Positions 27,835 through 36,679 of a stretch of 64,000 nt of DNA are shown here, piece after piece. Positions within the stretch are counted from its first letter, which is position 1, and the number at the start of each line of letters is the position of its first letter. The position numbers were made by a program, and so were the translations under genes. The DNA comes from Acidobacteriaceae bacterium (lineage in GTDB: Bacteria > Acidobacteriota > Terriglobia > Terriglobales > Acidobacteriaceae), in NCBI GenBank assembly GCA_027449965.1, contig DAIDKP010000010.1, forward strand, positions 1 to 64,000. Direction: 5' to 3'. Under the pieces are notes generated by a model. The model was not told the DNA's origin. It ran no database searches and saw only the letters and a program-made list of their open reading frames with translations.

Positions 27835-27887
27835 TTCCAGGGCTGTTTGGCACAGAGGAAACGCGCTCTAGTACACTCAGCCTCAGC

Positions 27888-30296
27888 ATGAATTCTTTTC
27901 GCAGTGTGTTTTTCGCAGCCCTGGGTTCTGTAGTCGCTTCGACCTGTCGAGTGGTTCCCTCCCTGACGCTTCTGTCCGCGTTGCTCGTTTTGACAGGTCA
28001 CGCGCAAGGCACCCAGCTTTGGACACAGTCACAGGCCGCGGAGCTGGAAAAAGGAACGCCGCTCGGCGTCTCTGTCGCCTCAGACGGTGTGCTGCGCCGC
28101 GGCCCACTCGCCACGCTGCTGCGCACAACCTCCTCGACATTTGTCTGGGCCGCTGTCCCCGGCAAAAATGGAGACATCTTCGTCGCCACCGGCTCACCCG
28201 CCACCGTGCAGCGGCTGAGCGCAGACGGAAAGACCGCAACCACCCTGCTGATGACCAAAGCCCTGGCCGTGCAGTCGCTGGCGCTGGGTCCGGATGGCGC
28301 TCTCTATGCCGCGACCATGCCGGATGGTCGAGTCTACCGGCTCAATCCCGATGCCAAGCTGCCGGTGGACGCAGCCACAACCAGGCCAATCTTTGACCTC
28401 AGTGATTTTGACCATGGCACTCTGGACGACACCAGCGCGGCCAGGAAAACTGACGCCGACAACGCAAAATCTGCCACACACGCACACTACATCTGGGCGA
28501 TGACCTTTGACGCTGCCGGACGCCTCTACATGGCAACCGGAGGACCGGGCGTAATCTATCGCCTGGACCTGACACGCCCTGATTCTGCACATCCTGATTC
28601 TGCACATCCTGATTCCGCCCATGCCGAGCCAGCAGCGCAAGCTTTTTTTGTAACCGATGAGCAGCATATCCGTGCTTTGGCATGGGACAAGGACGGCAAC
28701 CTGATCGCGGGCAGCGATGGCTCCGGACTGGTCTATCGCATCAGCCCGAGCGGCAAGGGTTTTGTACTTTTTGCCGCACCTCACCGCGAGATCACCGCAC
28801 TTGCCGTCGATACCAGCGGCACCCTTTGGGCCGCCGACGCGGGCGACAAATCGCGCAGCCCATTGCCTGCCCTGCCCATCTCCAGCGGCAGCCCCAGCAT
28901 CACGATCTCGTTCAACCAGCCAGGCTCTGTGCAGGCGGCCAATGCCAGCACCACCCTGCCCGATGGCACCGAAATCTATGCGCTGACGGCCCACGCCGCG
29001 CCGCGCAAGGTGTGGCAAGGCCACGATGAAATCGTCTACAGCCTGACGGCTACACCCGACGGACTGCTGGCCGCAACCGGCAATCAGGGCAGGATTCTGC
29101 TGCTCCAGCCGGATGGCGGTGAGCGCGATCTTGCCCACGTCAACGCGCAGCAGGCGCTGGCAATTTCCACCGCTCGCGATGGATGGCTGATCGCCACCGC
29201 CAATCCGGGCCAGGTCTATCATCTTGCCGATGGCGGCGCCACCACCGAACACGCCTATGCCAGCGACCTGCTCGATGCCGGAGCGCTCGCTCGCTGGGGC
29301 CGCATCGAGGTGGATCCGGAGTCAAAGGGATATCACCTTTTCACGCGCTCCGGAAACGTGGATCAGCCCATACGCAAGGAGAGCAACTGGGGATGGTCCG
29401 ACTGGAAGCCGCTCAACGGGAGCCAGATCGATTCGCCGCCGGGGCGTTATCTTCAGTGGAAGGCTATCCTCGATCCGGGCGGACAACTGGCCGGCGTCGG
29501 CGTAAACTACCTGCCAGTGAACTCCGCCCCCACGGTCGATGCGATTGTCGTGGTGCCCGGTGCGCGCTATACGCCTCAGCCGCAATCCTCCGCATCGCAG
29601 ACCGTGAACATCAGTTTCCCGTCCAGCGACGGCAGTGCAAACAACGATGGCGGATCGACCAGCAGCTCTCCGCTGCAGGCGCAGAAGGATGCGAGGGCTG
29701 TGACCGTCCGCTGGGCAGCGCATGACGACAACGACGACACGCTGGCTTACGATCTCTATCTGCGCGGTGACCATGAGCAGGTCTGGCGGCGTCTCCAGAG
29801 CAACCTCAGCGAAAAAGCGTGGAGCTTCGATACGGACAGCATTCCGGATGGCGGCTACCGCGTGCGCGTGGTCGCAACCGACCTGCCTTCGCACACTCCA
29901 GCCGAGGCTCTGACGGGCGAAAAAATCAGCGACCGCTTCGTGATCGACACTACGCCGCCGGTCATCTCTGCGCTCCATGCCGGTCCTGTCACAACCGCCT
30001 GCTCTGCTGTCCATGCAACGCACTGCATCGCCGCCACCTGGGATGCGCAGGATGCCACTTCACCCATTGCCGAGGCGCAGTACTCGATTGACGCCGGTCC
30101 CTGGCAATATGTCGAGCCGGTCGGCGAACTCTCCGACGCGCGCACCGAACACTACTCGTTGACCCTGCCACTGCCGGATTTGGCAGACCCGGCTGCCGAG
30201 CACCTGATAGCCGTCCGCGTCAGTGACCGCTTCGATAATCTTTCCGTCGCAAAGACCGTCGTGCCCGCCGTTGCAACCCCGGAGCCGAAACCTTGA
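27888..30296 (+). CDS. secreted beta-propeller protein with C-terminal Fn3-like domain
   Basis: 802 residues: signal peptide (VVPSLTLLSALLVLTGHAQG), then NHL/SMP-30-like propeller repeats across about 60-460 (LALGPDGALYAATMPDGRVYRL, in part; ALAWDKDGNLIAGSDGSGLV; VYSLTATPDGLLAATGNQGR). A second part has jelly-roll and Fn3-like features (SYRVRV-type strands, FVIDTTPPVISALHAGP). A triple PDSAH repeat lies at about 231-245. Its function is unknown. The stop overlaps the next gene by 4 nt, suggesting coupling with the LolC/E-like permease. Confidence 0.8.
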   Translation: MNSFRSVFFAALGSVVASTCRVVPSLTLLSALLVLTGHAQGTQLWTQSQAAELEKGTPLGVSVASDGVLRRGPLATLLRTTSSTFVWAAVPGKNGDIFVATGSPATVQRLSADGKTATTLLMTKALAVQSLALGPDGALYAATMPDGRVYRLNPDAKLPVDAATTRPIFDLSDFDHGTLDDTSAARKTDADNAKSATHAHYIWAMTFDAAGRLYMATGGPGVIYRLDLTRPDSAHPDSAHPDSAHAEPAAQAFFVTDEQHIRALAWDKDGNLIAGSDGSGLVYRISPSGKGFVLFAAPHREITALAVDTSGTLWAADAGDKSRSPLPALPISSGSPSITISFNQPGSVQAANASTTLPDGTEIYALTAHAAPRKVWQGHDEIVYSLTATPDGLLAATGNQGRILLLQPDGGERDLAHVNAQQALAISTARDGWLIATANPGQVYHLADGGATTEHAYASDLLDAGALARWGRIEVDPESKGYHLFTRSGNVDQPIRKESNWGWSDWKPLNGSQIDSPPGRYLQWKAILDPGGQLAGVGVNYLPVNSAPTVDAIVVVPGARYTPQPQSSASQTVNISFPSSDGSANNDGGSTSSSPLQAQKDARAVTVRWAAHDDNDDTLAYDLYLRGDHEQVWRRLQSNLSEKAWSFDTDSIPDGGYRVRVVATDLPSHTPAEALTGEKISDRFVIDTTPPVISALHAGPVTTACSAVHATHCIAATWDAQDATSPIAEAQYSIDAGPWQYVEPVGELSDARTEHYSLTLPLPDLADPAAEHLIAVRVSDRFDNLSVAKTVVPAVATPEPKP
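28578..28622 (+). repeat. three tandem 15-bp units in the propeller gene
   Basis: CCTGATTCTGCACAT occurs at 28578-28592 and 28593-28607, and a diverged copy (CCTGATTCCGCCCAT) at 28608-28622. It encodes PDSAH three times, lies in a loop between propeller blades and keeps the frame, so copy-number change would not disrupt the gene. Confidence 0.9.
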
Positions 30297-31573
30297 AGTT
30301 CGGCTTCGAGCTGTTCTTTGCCGCGCGATATCTCCGCGCGCGCAGACGTCAGGCAGTCATCGGACTGGTGACGGGGATCTCGATCCTGGGCATCGCCGCG
30401 GGGGTCGCTGCGTTGATCATTGCGCTGGCCGTCACCAACGGAATGCGGCGCGATGTGCAGGATCGACTGCTCGGCAGCTCAGCCCACATCGACCTGTTGC
30501 GCGCCGACGCCAAAGGCATCCGTGACTGGCAGCCGCTGGTGGAGCGGCTTGGCCACCTGCCTCACGTGGTCGCTGACGCGCCCGGCCTCTACGAGCAGGT
30601 TCTCGTCGCGCGTGGCCCCCGCGATGGTGGCGCGCTGCTGAAAGGCATCCTGCCCTCTGCGGAGAATCGCATCAGCCATCTGGAATCGACAGTGACGCCG
30701 GCTGGAGCCTTTGCGCAGCTTGCTCCGCAGGCCGGTGATGCGCAAAACTCGACCGGCAACGCTGCCAGCAATCTGGCTGCGCCCGCACCCATCCTACTGG
30801 GCAGCGACCTGGCGGAAAATATCGGCGCCTCCGTGGGAGATTCCGTGATGATTATCAGCCCACAAGGCGAACTGACGCCGCTTGGCATCGTTCCCAAATA
30901 CGTGCGGTTTCGCGTGGCAGGCATCTTTCACTCCGGCTTTTACCAGTACGACTCCGGCATGGGCTATATCCGGCTCGCCGACGCGCAGCGCCTCTTTGCC
31001 GAGCCGGATCTGATCACCGTCATCGACTTTCGCGTGGATGATCTCTACGCCGCCAACCGCATCGCTCGCTCGGTCGAGCAGGCGGCCGGACCCGGATTTC
31101 AGGCTACAAGCTGGATGGAAGAAAATCGCGAGTTGTTTCGCGCGCTGGCGCTGCAACGCGTGGTCACCTTCCTGATCCTGGGGCTGATCGTGCTTGTGGC
31201 CGCGCTCAATATCCTCATCGCGCTCACCATGATGGTGATGGAAAAGACGCGCGATATTGCGATCCTCATGAGCTTTGGCGTGGAGCCGGCACAGATTCGC
31301 CGGATTTTTCTGTTGCAGGGCCTGCTCATCAGCCTGATCGGAACCGCGCTGGGCCTTGCACTTGGCTACCTGGGCGCATGGGCGGGCGGACACTATCACT
31401 TCGTCCACCTGTCGGCCTCACTGTACAACCTGGATACGCTGCCGTTTGCGCCCCGGCTTGTGGACGGCGTGCTGGTCAGCGTCGTCTCCATCGGCGTCGC
31501 GCTGCTGGCCACGCTGTATCCTTCGTCGGCCGCGGCCAGTATTCTGCCCGCTGAAGCGCTTCGTTACGAGTAG
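30293..31573 (+). CDS. LolC/LolE-like ABC transporter permease
   Basis: A 426-residue permease with the lipoprotein-releasing architecture: helix at about 20-45 (IGLVTGISILGIAAGVAALI), a large periplasmic domain (about 50-270), then three helices (about 280-410) including the FtsX-like segment MVMEKTRDIAILMSFG. LolC/E with LolD extract lipoproteins for transfer to the outer membrane. No LolD ATPase is adjacent. The start is TTG at 30293, overlapping the upstream stop (TTGA); no other start suits the first helix. Confidence 0.88.
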   Translation: MKFGFELFFAARYLRARRRQAVIGLVTGISILGIAAGVAALIIALAVTNGMRRDVQDRLLGSSAHIDLLRADAKGIRDWQPLVERLGHLPHVVADAPGLYEQVLVARGPRDGGALLKGILPSAENRISHLESTVTPAGAFAQLAPQAGDAQNSTGNAASNLAAPAPILLGSDLAENIGASVGDSVMIISPQGELTPLGIVPKYVRFRVAGIFHSGFYQYDSGMGYIRLADAQRLFAEPDLITVIDFRVDDLYAANRIARSVEQAAGPGFQATSWMEENRELFRALALQRVVTFLILGLIVLVAALNILIALTMMVMEKTRDIAILMSFGVEPAQIRRIFLLQGLLISLIGTALGLALGYLGAWAGGHYHFVHLSASLYNLDTLPFAPRLVDGVLVSVVSIGVALLATLYPSSAAASILPAEALRYE

Positions 31574-31647
31574 ATGGCGGTCGCCCATCGAGAGAGTTGC
31601 CGGATTCGGTCGCCAACGCCGACAGCCGGACCAAGGTCTGTTCACAC

Positions 31648-31848
31648 TTACCAGGGCGTGATGATGCCGCCCACGGCATGACGGGCGGGCAGCACAATGC
31701 CGCGATGATCCACCGTCTGCGCGTCCGCATCACGCATCGAAGGGACAGGCGCGGCAACCAGTCTGCCGCCACAGGCTGGGCAGGCTGTGACTTTCCGGCT
31801 CGCTTCCTCGCTCAGCTTGGCATGGCAGCGCTCGCACATCGTTTGCAT
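31648..31848 (-). CDS. zinc-ribbon microprotein (66 aa)
   Basis: Two CxxC pairs, Cys5/Cys8 (MCERCHAKL) and Cys23/Cys26 (ACPACGGRL), form a zinc ribbon; the rest is short and ends GGIITPW. The ATG at 31848 is supported by a TATGCT hexamer exactly 6 nt upstream (31860-31855) and by the absence of a Shine-Dalgarno. The longer ORF from 32016 would run into the divergent HAD gene. No function is recognised; a rubredoxin-like or adaptor role is possible. Confidence 0.7.
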   Translation of the reverse strand: MQTMCERCHAKLSEEASRKVTACPACGGRLVAAPVPSMRDADAQTVDHRGIVLPARHAVGGIITPW

Positions 31849-31854
31849 GAATCC

Positions 31855-31907
31855 AGCATACCGCGCAAAGCCACTTCGCCACGCAAAAACGGATCGCCCG
31901 GTACACT
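31855..31907. promoter_or_regulatory. divergent leaderless-type -10 elements
   Basis: Minus: TATGCT (31860-31855), 6 nt before the microprotein ATG. Plus: TACACT (31902-31907), 6 nt before the HAD ATG at 31914. Only 65 bp separate the two start codons. Clear -35 boxes are not seen. Confidence 0.45.
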
Positions 31908-31913
31908 GGAGAT

Positions 31914-32858
31914 ATGCCTGAATTCTCTGCTCCCAGTGCAGAAAGCATCTCGACAGACTTTGCCGCGGCATTGCCGCACCCCGTTCGTCTGGTCGCCATC
32001 GACATGGACGGCACACTGCTGCCCGACTTCAGCACCGTCGTCAGCCGTCGCAACCGTGAAGCGCTGCGCGCGGCGCAACAAGCCGGAATTCAGATCGTGA
32101 TTGCCACCGGACGGCGACAGGCCTTCACCGCGCCGTTGCTGGAGGGCGTCGGGCTCGATCCGGAGACGCTGCTGGTCACCTCAAACGGAGCCGTCACGCG
32201 CACCTTTCGCGGCGACCGGCTCGATTTCTGTCATCTTCCCGCCAGGCTTGCTCGCGCGCTGGCCGGGCTGCTGCGCGGGGCGGGCATGACTGTCTTCACG
32301 CTGGATCGACCCTTGCCACCCGATCTCATCGTCGAAGATATGGCCATTGCGCGTGGTCGACTGGCCAAGTGGGTCGAAGCGAATCGAGGGTCCATCCGCG
32401 CCGTGCAGCCCATTGAATCGGCTCTTGGCGATGAGGTCGAGATTATTCAGGGCATGGCTGCCGGCACGCTGCGCGAGATGGCCGAGGCCGCCGCACGCAT
32501 CGCCGATTCGCCGCTGGCCGGCCAAATCGAAGTTATCCGCACGGCATATCCCGGACACGATCTTTCGATTCTGGACCTGCTGCCACCCGGCATCTCCAAG
32601 CGCTCCGGCCTGGAACGTGTCGCCAGACGGCTGGGCATTGCACGGGAAGAGACGATGGCCATCGGAGATAACTGGAACGATGAATCCATGCTGGACTGGG
32701 CTGGTGTCGGCGTGCTGATGGGCAACGCGACCGACGACCTGCGCGCACTGGCCCCGAAACGCGGCTGGCGCATTGCGCCGCGCAACACGGAGGACGGTGT
32801 GGCCACGATGCTGGAGCTGGCCATCGCTCGCATACAACCGGCTGCAAATGCCTTCTGA
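31914..32858 (+). CDS. HAD-superfamily hydrolase, Cof type
   Basis: A 314-residue cytoplasmic phosphatase with all HAD motifs: AIDMDGTLL (Asp30, Asp32), IVIATGRR, the Lys in ISKRSGLERV, and AIGDNWNDESML. A C2-type cap spans about 110-215. Cof-like enzymes dephosphorylate sugar phosphates, FMN/PLP-type cofactors or similar small molecules; the actual substrate is unknown. The downstream transglycosylase start lies close by, so they may share a transcript. Confidence 0.9.
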   Translation: MPEFSAPSAESISTDFAAALPHPVRLVAIDMDGTLLPDFSTVVSRRNREALRAAQQAGIQIVIATGRRQAFTAPLLEGVGLDPETLLVTSNGAVTRTFRGDRLDFCHLPARLARALAGLLRGAGMTVFTLDRPLPPDLIVEDMAIARGRLAKWVEANRGSIRAVQPIESALGDEVEIIQGMAAGTLREMAEAAARIADSPLAGQIEVIRTAYPGHDLSILDLLPPGISKRSGLERVARRLGIAREETMAIGDNWNDESMLDWAGVGVLMGNATDDLRALAPKRGWRIAPRNTEDGVATMLELAIARIQPAANAF

Positions 32859-32883
32859 TACAGTTTTCCAAGGATTCATCCCG

Positions 32884-33645
32884 GTGAACCACGAACCTCC
32901 AATTCGGCCCATCATCCTCGCACTGGCAGCGATCATGCTCCTCTCTGCTGCGGCGCGCGCGGCAGAGAGCGTTCAGCTTGCCAACGGCTTTACCATGCGC
33001 TGCGACCATCACGCGATGGTCGATGGCCATCTGCGCCTTTATCCTCACGCCGACGGCTCGGAGTTTCTCGATCTTGCTCCATCGATGGTCGTTGGCTTTC
33101 ACGAGCTGGCTGCGCCAGTCGCCGCCAACCCGGCACCTGCGGTCGCCGCGCCCAGCCACCCTGCTCATCCGTCCGGATCAATCAAGCCAGCGCCGTTGCC
33201 TGCCGCCGAACTGCGCCCAATCCTGGACGCAGCCGGTCGCGAACACGACCTGGACGTAGACCTGCTGGCCAGCATCGTGCAGGCGGAGAGCGCCAACAAT
33301 CCCGCAGCCGTGAGCCACGCCGGAGCCAGAGGGCTGATGCAGCTGATGCCCGGCACGGCGCACGAAGTCGGCGTGCAGAATGCTTTTGCCCCCAGCGACA
33401 ACGTGCATGGCGGCGCAGCCTATCTGGACTCGCTGCTGGCTCGTTATCACGACAATCTGGCCCTCGCGCTGGCCGCCTACAACGCAGGTCCGGCGGCTGT
33501 CGATCGCTATCACGGCATTCCGCCTTATCGCGAAACCAGGCTGTACGTCGCTCGCGTCATTCATCTCTTCAACCAGCGCGTCGCCGAACGGAATCGCAGG
33601 CAGCGCGAGGCCACCAATCAGGCATCCATGGTTCATCCACAGTAA
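32884..33645 (+). CDS. lytic transglycosylase (SLT domain)
   Basis: 253 residues with a signal peptide (IILALAAIMLLSAAARA), a roughly 70-residue beta-rich front, and an SLT domain (about 110-235): IVQAESANNPAAVSHAGARG with catalytic Glu135, GLMQLMPGTA, ALAAYNAGP. It cleaves peptidoglycan glycan strands non-hydrolytically in the periplasm. GTG 32884 (AAGGA upstream) gives a standard signal peptide; ATG 32848, overlapping the HAD gene, is the alternative. Confidence 0.88.
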   Translation: MNHEPPIRPIILALAAIMLLSAAARAAESVQLANGFTMRCDHHAMVDGHLRLYPHADGSEFLDLAPSMVVGFHELAAPVAANPAPAVAAPSHPAHPSGSIKPAPLPAAELRPILDAAGREHDLDVDLLASIVQAESANNPAAVSHAGARGLMQLMPGTAHEVGVQNAFAPSDNVHGGAAYLDSLLARYHDNLALALAAYNAGPAAVDRYHGIPPYRETRLYVARVIHLFNQRVAERNRRQREATNQASMVHPQ

Positions 33646-33657
33646 GCCGGAGTCAGC

Positions 33658-34779
33658 GTGAAACGGAATCAGGTCGTCTTCGCAGTGCTCGTGCTCGCCG
33701 TGCTGGTGGCGCTCGGCGTTTACGCCCAGCACCAGCACCCGTTCAACTTCGCTTTATTCGCGCAGGACTTCCGTCGCGCGGACTGGCGGCTGGTGGCGCT
33801 TGGCGTCGCCTGCATCTATCTTGGTTTTGTCCTGCGCGGGCTGCGATGGGCCATGCTTCTGCGAGCCAACAAACCGGTTGCCCCGCTTTCTCTGATCAGC
33901 ACACAGGTCATCGGATTCACCGGCGTCGCGCTCATTGGCCGCATCGCCGACCTCACGCGTCCGTGGCTGGCCGCACGAAAGACCGGTTTGTCGTTCAGCT
34001 CGCAACTTGCCGTCTACATCGTCGAGCGCCTTTTTGACCTGGGCGCGATGGCGCTGCTTTTTTCCGTAGCCATTCTCGTTGGAGGGGACACGTTACCCCA
34101 TCCAGAGATCTTCCGGAAGGTCGGCGCGTGGGGCCTGGCCGCGACCGTGGCCGGAGCCATCTTTCTGCTGCTGGTGCGTCTCTCCGGCGAAGTTGTGGCC
34201 AGCTTCTTTGAGTCAACACTGGGCATGCTCTCCACCCACCTCGCCGCCGCCGTCGCCAGCAAGATTCGCAGCTTCCGCAGCGGGCTGAATACGCTGCGAT
34301 CGTTTGCCGGTTTTCTCGGCGTGCTTGCCCTCTCACTCGGCATGTGGGTGCTCATCGCCGCCGCTTACATCCTGACGACGCGTGCCTTTGGCGACCCGCC
34401 GCTGCATCAGCTCACCTTTGCGCAGGGCATGGTGCTCATGGCTTCAAGCGGAGTGGCCAGCGTGGTGCAGCTTCCGGTTGTCGGCTGGTTCACGCAGATT
34501 GGTCTGGTGGCTGGCGTGCTCGTCCGGCTCTTTGCCGCCGATCCGGAATCGGCGACCGCCTGCGCCGCCACACTCCTCGGCGTCACTTTTCTCAGCATTC
34601 TGCCGGTGGGGCTGGTCTGGGCGCAGATGGAGCATGTAAGTCTGCGCCAGATCGCAGAGCAAAGCGCGCACATGGATCCGGTTGAAGAGGCCGCGCAAGT
34701 CGGGCAAACGGGACAAGCCAAGGAAGCCGAACAGGCCAGCGCCCCCGTGACCACTGTGGAACCTCGTCCGCAGCTCTGA
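33658..34779 (+). CDS. lysylphosphatidylglycerol synthase TM/UPF0104-like membrane protein
   Basis: A 373-residue polytopic protein of about seven to eight helices with the family motifs LGVACIYLGFVLRGLRWAML and IGRIADLTRPWLAARKTG, and VERLFDLGAMAL. It resembles the membrane half of MprF without the aminoacyl-transferase half, so a flippase-like or lipid-linked role is plausible, not shown. The start is GTG 33658. The C-terminal 35 residues are acidic and disordered. Confidence 0.82.
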   Translation: MKRNQVVFAVLVLAVLVALGVYAQHQHPFNFALFAQDFRRADWRLVALGVACIYLGFVLRGLRWAMLLRANKPVAPLSLISTQVIGFTGVALIGRIADLTRPWLAARKTGLSFSSQLAVYIVERLFDLGAMALLFSVAILVGGDTLPHPEIFRKVGAWGLAATVAGAIFLLLVRLSGEVVASFFESTLGMLSTHLAAAVASKIRSFRSGLNTLRSFAGFLGVLALSLGMWVLIAAAYILTTRAFGDPPLHQLTFAQGMVLMASSGVASVVQLPVVGWFTQIGLVAGVLVRLFAADPESATACAATLLGVTFLSILPVGLVWAQMEHVSLRQIAEQSAHMDPVEEAAQVGQTGQAKEAEQASAPVTTVEPRPQL

Positions 34780-34827
34780 TCGTCTCCTTTGTGGGAATGC
34801 TCTTCTCGACCGCTACAATGAGAGTCG

Positions 34828-35310
34828 ATGAAATGCCCCTTTTGTGGATTCGCTCAGGATCGCGTGGTGGACAGCCGCGAAAGCAAGGAAGCCGACTCGA
34901 TCCGGCGGCGGCGCGAGTGCGAGCAGTGTCTGCGCCGCTTCACCACCTATGAGCGCATCGACGAAATCCCTCACATGGTCGTCAAGAAAGACGGTCGCCG
35001 CGAGAAATTTGACCGACACAAAGTGCTCAGCGGTCTGTTGCGCGCCTGCGAAAAGCGGCCTGTCTCGTCCACGCAACTGGAAGCCATTGTCGATGCCACG
35101 GAAAGTTTTCTGATCGAAGCGCCGGAGCGCGAACGGACCACACGCGAGATCGGCGAACTCATCATGAACGAGTTGCGCACGCTCGACACCGTGGCCTACA
35201 TCCGCTTCGCCAGCGTCTATCGCGACTTCAAGGATGTGCGCGAGTTCAAAGAAGAGCTGGAACAGCTTCTGCACACACGCGAGCGGCCGGAGCGCGGTTC
35301 CAAGGCCTGA
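34828..35310 (+). CDS. nrdR: transcriptional repressor NrdR
   Basis: NrdR senses (d)ATP and represses ribonucleotide reductase genes. The 160-residue protein has the N-terminal zinc ribbon (Cys3, Cys6, Cys31, Cys34; [15 protein letters not shown]) and an ATP-cone domain (about 49-139; [20 protein letters not shown]). Length is typical. TACAAT ends 8 nt before the ATG with no Shine-Dalgarno. No nrd structural gene is nearby. Confidence 0.96.
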   Translation: MKCPFCGFAQDRVVDSRESKEADSIRRRRECEQCLRRFTTYERIDEIPHMVVKKDGRREKFDRHKVLSGLLRACEKRPVSSTQLEAIVDATESFLIEAPERERTTREIGELIMNELRTLDTVAYIRFASVYRDFKDVREFKEELEQLLHTRERPERGSKA

Positions 35311-35350
35311 TTCAGCCTGATTCCTGCAACGAGCCTGATTCCTGTAGCAA
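35305..35350. repeat. 18-bp tandem repeat after nrdR
   Basis: GCCTGATTCCTG plus six variable bases occurs at 35315-35332 and 35333-35350; a partial 10-nt unit overlaps the nrdR stop (35305-35314). The first 12 bases are identical between the two full units. Confidence 0.85.
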
Positions 35351-35388
35351 GCAGCCGTTTCTGCGGCAATCAGCAGCGTTCTATCCTG

Positions 35389-35422
35389 TTTATCCGGGCA
35401 TCCGCTTTATCTGGGCATCCGC
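35389..35422. repeat. 17-bp tandem repeat upstream of asd
   Basis: TTTATCCGGGCATCCGC (35389-35405) is followed directly by TTTATCTGGGCATCCGC (35406-35422), one mismatch. It is unrelated to the 18-bp repeat 40 bp upstream. Confidence 0.9.
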
Positions 35423-35461
35423 AGCAGCTCCACTGCGCAAAAAGTCGTTTTCGTATCATCC

Positions 35462-35483
35462 ACACTCCTGTACACTGGAGTGT
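35462..35483 (+). promoter_or_regulatory. candidate operator/promoter of asd
   Basis: A perfect dyad ACACTCC (35462-35468) / GGAGTGT (35477-35483) encloses TACACT (35471-35476), a possible -10. The right arm contains the GGAG Shine-Dalgarno of asd, so the same dyad could act as an operator or as an mRNA hairpin hiding the ribosome site. Confidence 0.45.
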
Positions 35484-35487
35484 TCAC

Positions 35488-36600
35488 ATGGAAAATCAAA
35501 CCTCATCCCCCCTTTCATCGGACGGAAATCAGCCTGTTTCCGTTGGAATTCTGGGCGCAACCGGCATGGTTGGCCAGCGCTTCATCCAGCTTCTGGAGAA
35601 CCATCCGTGGTTCCGCATCACCTGGATCGCGGCCAGCGACCGCTCCAGCGGCAAACCCTATGCGGAAGCCGCCAAGTGGCGGCTGGACACGCCGTGTCCG
35701 GAGCGCATCGCTTCCATGGTGCTCTCCCCGGCTGAGCCGGACCACGCGCCACGCGTGATCTTTGCCGCGCTGGACACTGAGATTGCGCGCGAGATGGAGC
35801 CGAAGTTTGCCGCTGCGGGCTGCGCTGTTGTCTCGAATTCCAGCGCTTTTCGCATGGCTCCCGGCGTGCCGCTGGTCATTCCGGAGGTCAACGCCGATCA
35901 CCTGCACCTGATCGAAGGGCAAAGCTGGCGTCGCTCATCGGGCGGCTACATCGTCACCAATCCCAACTGCTCGGCGATTGGCCTGGTGCTTGCGCTCAAG
36001 CCGATCGAAGAGCGCTTCGGTATCGAGCAGATCTTTGTTTCCACCATGCAGGCGGTCTCCGGCGCGGGCTATCCCGGCGTGGCTTCGATGGACATTCTGG
36101 GCAACGTCGTCCCCTATATCAAGAACGAAGAGCAGAAGATGGAAGAGGAGACGCTGAAGCTGCTGGGTCGGCTCCGTGGAGACTCCATCCAGCCGCTGGA
36201 TGCGCGTATGAGCGCTCACTGCAATCGTGTTGCCGTCGAAGACGGACACACCGAAAGCGTTTCAATCCAACTTCGCCGCAAGGCTACGCGTGAAGAGTTG
36301 CTGGCCGCATGGGCAGAATTTCAGCCGCTTGCCGGGCAGCACCTGCCTATGGCGCCGGCACAGCCGGTCGAGTGGCTGGAGGCTGAAGACCGTCCGCAGC
36401 CCCGGCTGGATCGCAATCGCGGTGGCGGGATGGCTGCTTCCGTGGGTCGGCTGCGCCCCTGCGGCATTCTGGACTGGAAGTTCACCGTGCTCTCGCACAA
36501 TACGATTCGCGGCGCGGCGGGTGCGGCTATCCTGAACGGAGAGTTGCTGCATCGGCTGGGCAAGCTGGAGATGAAACCCTCCGCAGTCGCTGCCCGTTAG
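35488..36600 (+). CDS. asd: aspartate-semialdehyde dehydrogenase
   Basis: Reduces beta-aspartyl phosphate to aspartate semialdehyde, the branch point to lysine/DAP, threonine and methionine. The 370-residue protein shows the Rossmann motif GILGATGMVGQRF, the catalytic Cys161 in NPNCSAIG, and SAHCNRVAVEDGHTE. Together with EEQKMEEET this pattern fits the archaeal/fungal-type ASADH rather than the E. coli type. About 15 extra N-terminal residues precede the fold. lysC follows 79 bp downstream, so the pathway's first two enzymes are adjacent. Confidence 0.93.
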   Translation: MENQTSSPLSSDGNQPVSVGILGATGMVGQRFIQLLENHPWFRITWIAASDRSSGKPYAEAAKWRLDTPCPERIASMVLSPAEPDHAPRVIFAALDTEIAREMEPKFAAAGCAVVSNSSAFRMAPGVPLVIPEVNADHLHLIEGQSWRRSSGGYIVTNPNCSAIGLVLALKPIEERFGIEQIFVSTMQAVSGAGYPGVASMDILGNVVPYIKNEEQKMEEETLKLLGRLRGDSIQPLDARMSAHCNRVAVEDGHTESVSIQLRRKATREELLAAWAEFQPLAGQHLPMAPAQPVEWLEAEDRPQPRLDRNRGGGMAASVGRLRPCGILDWKFTVLSHNTIRGAAGAAILNGELLHRLGKLEMKPSAVAAR

Positions 36601-36679
36601 TTGCCCGTTCCTCGGCGACCGCGATGGCTGCCGTCAATTACCCGGCGTAAAGTCCGGCTTCCAACAGGATGATGCCCGT

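Noticed and set aside
35305-35422. CRISPR array
   Set aside because: The repeats are directly abutting with no unique spacers and only two copies each.
35311-35487. Lysine riboswitch before asd
   Set aside because: No lysine-aptamer signature blocks were seen; the region is repeats plus a short dyad.
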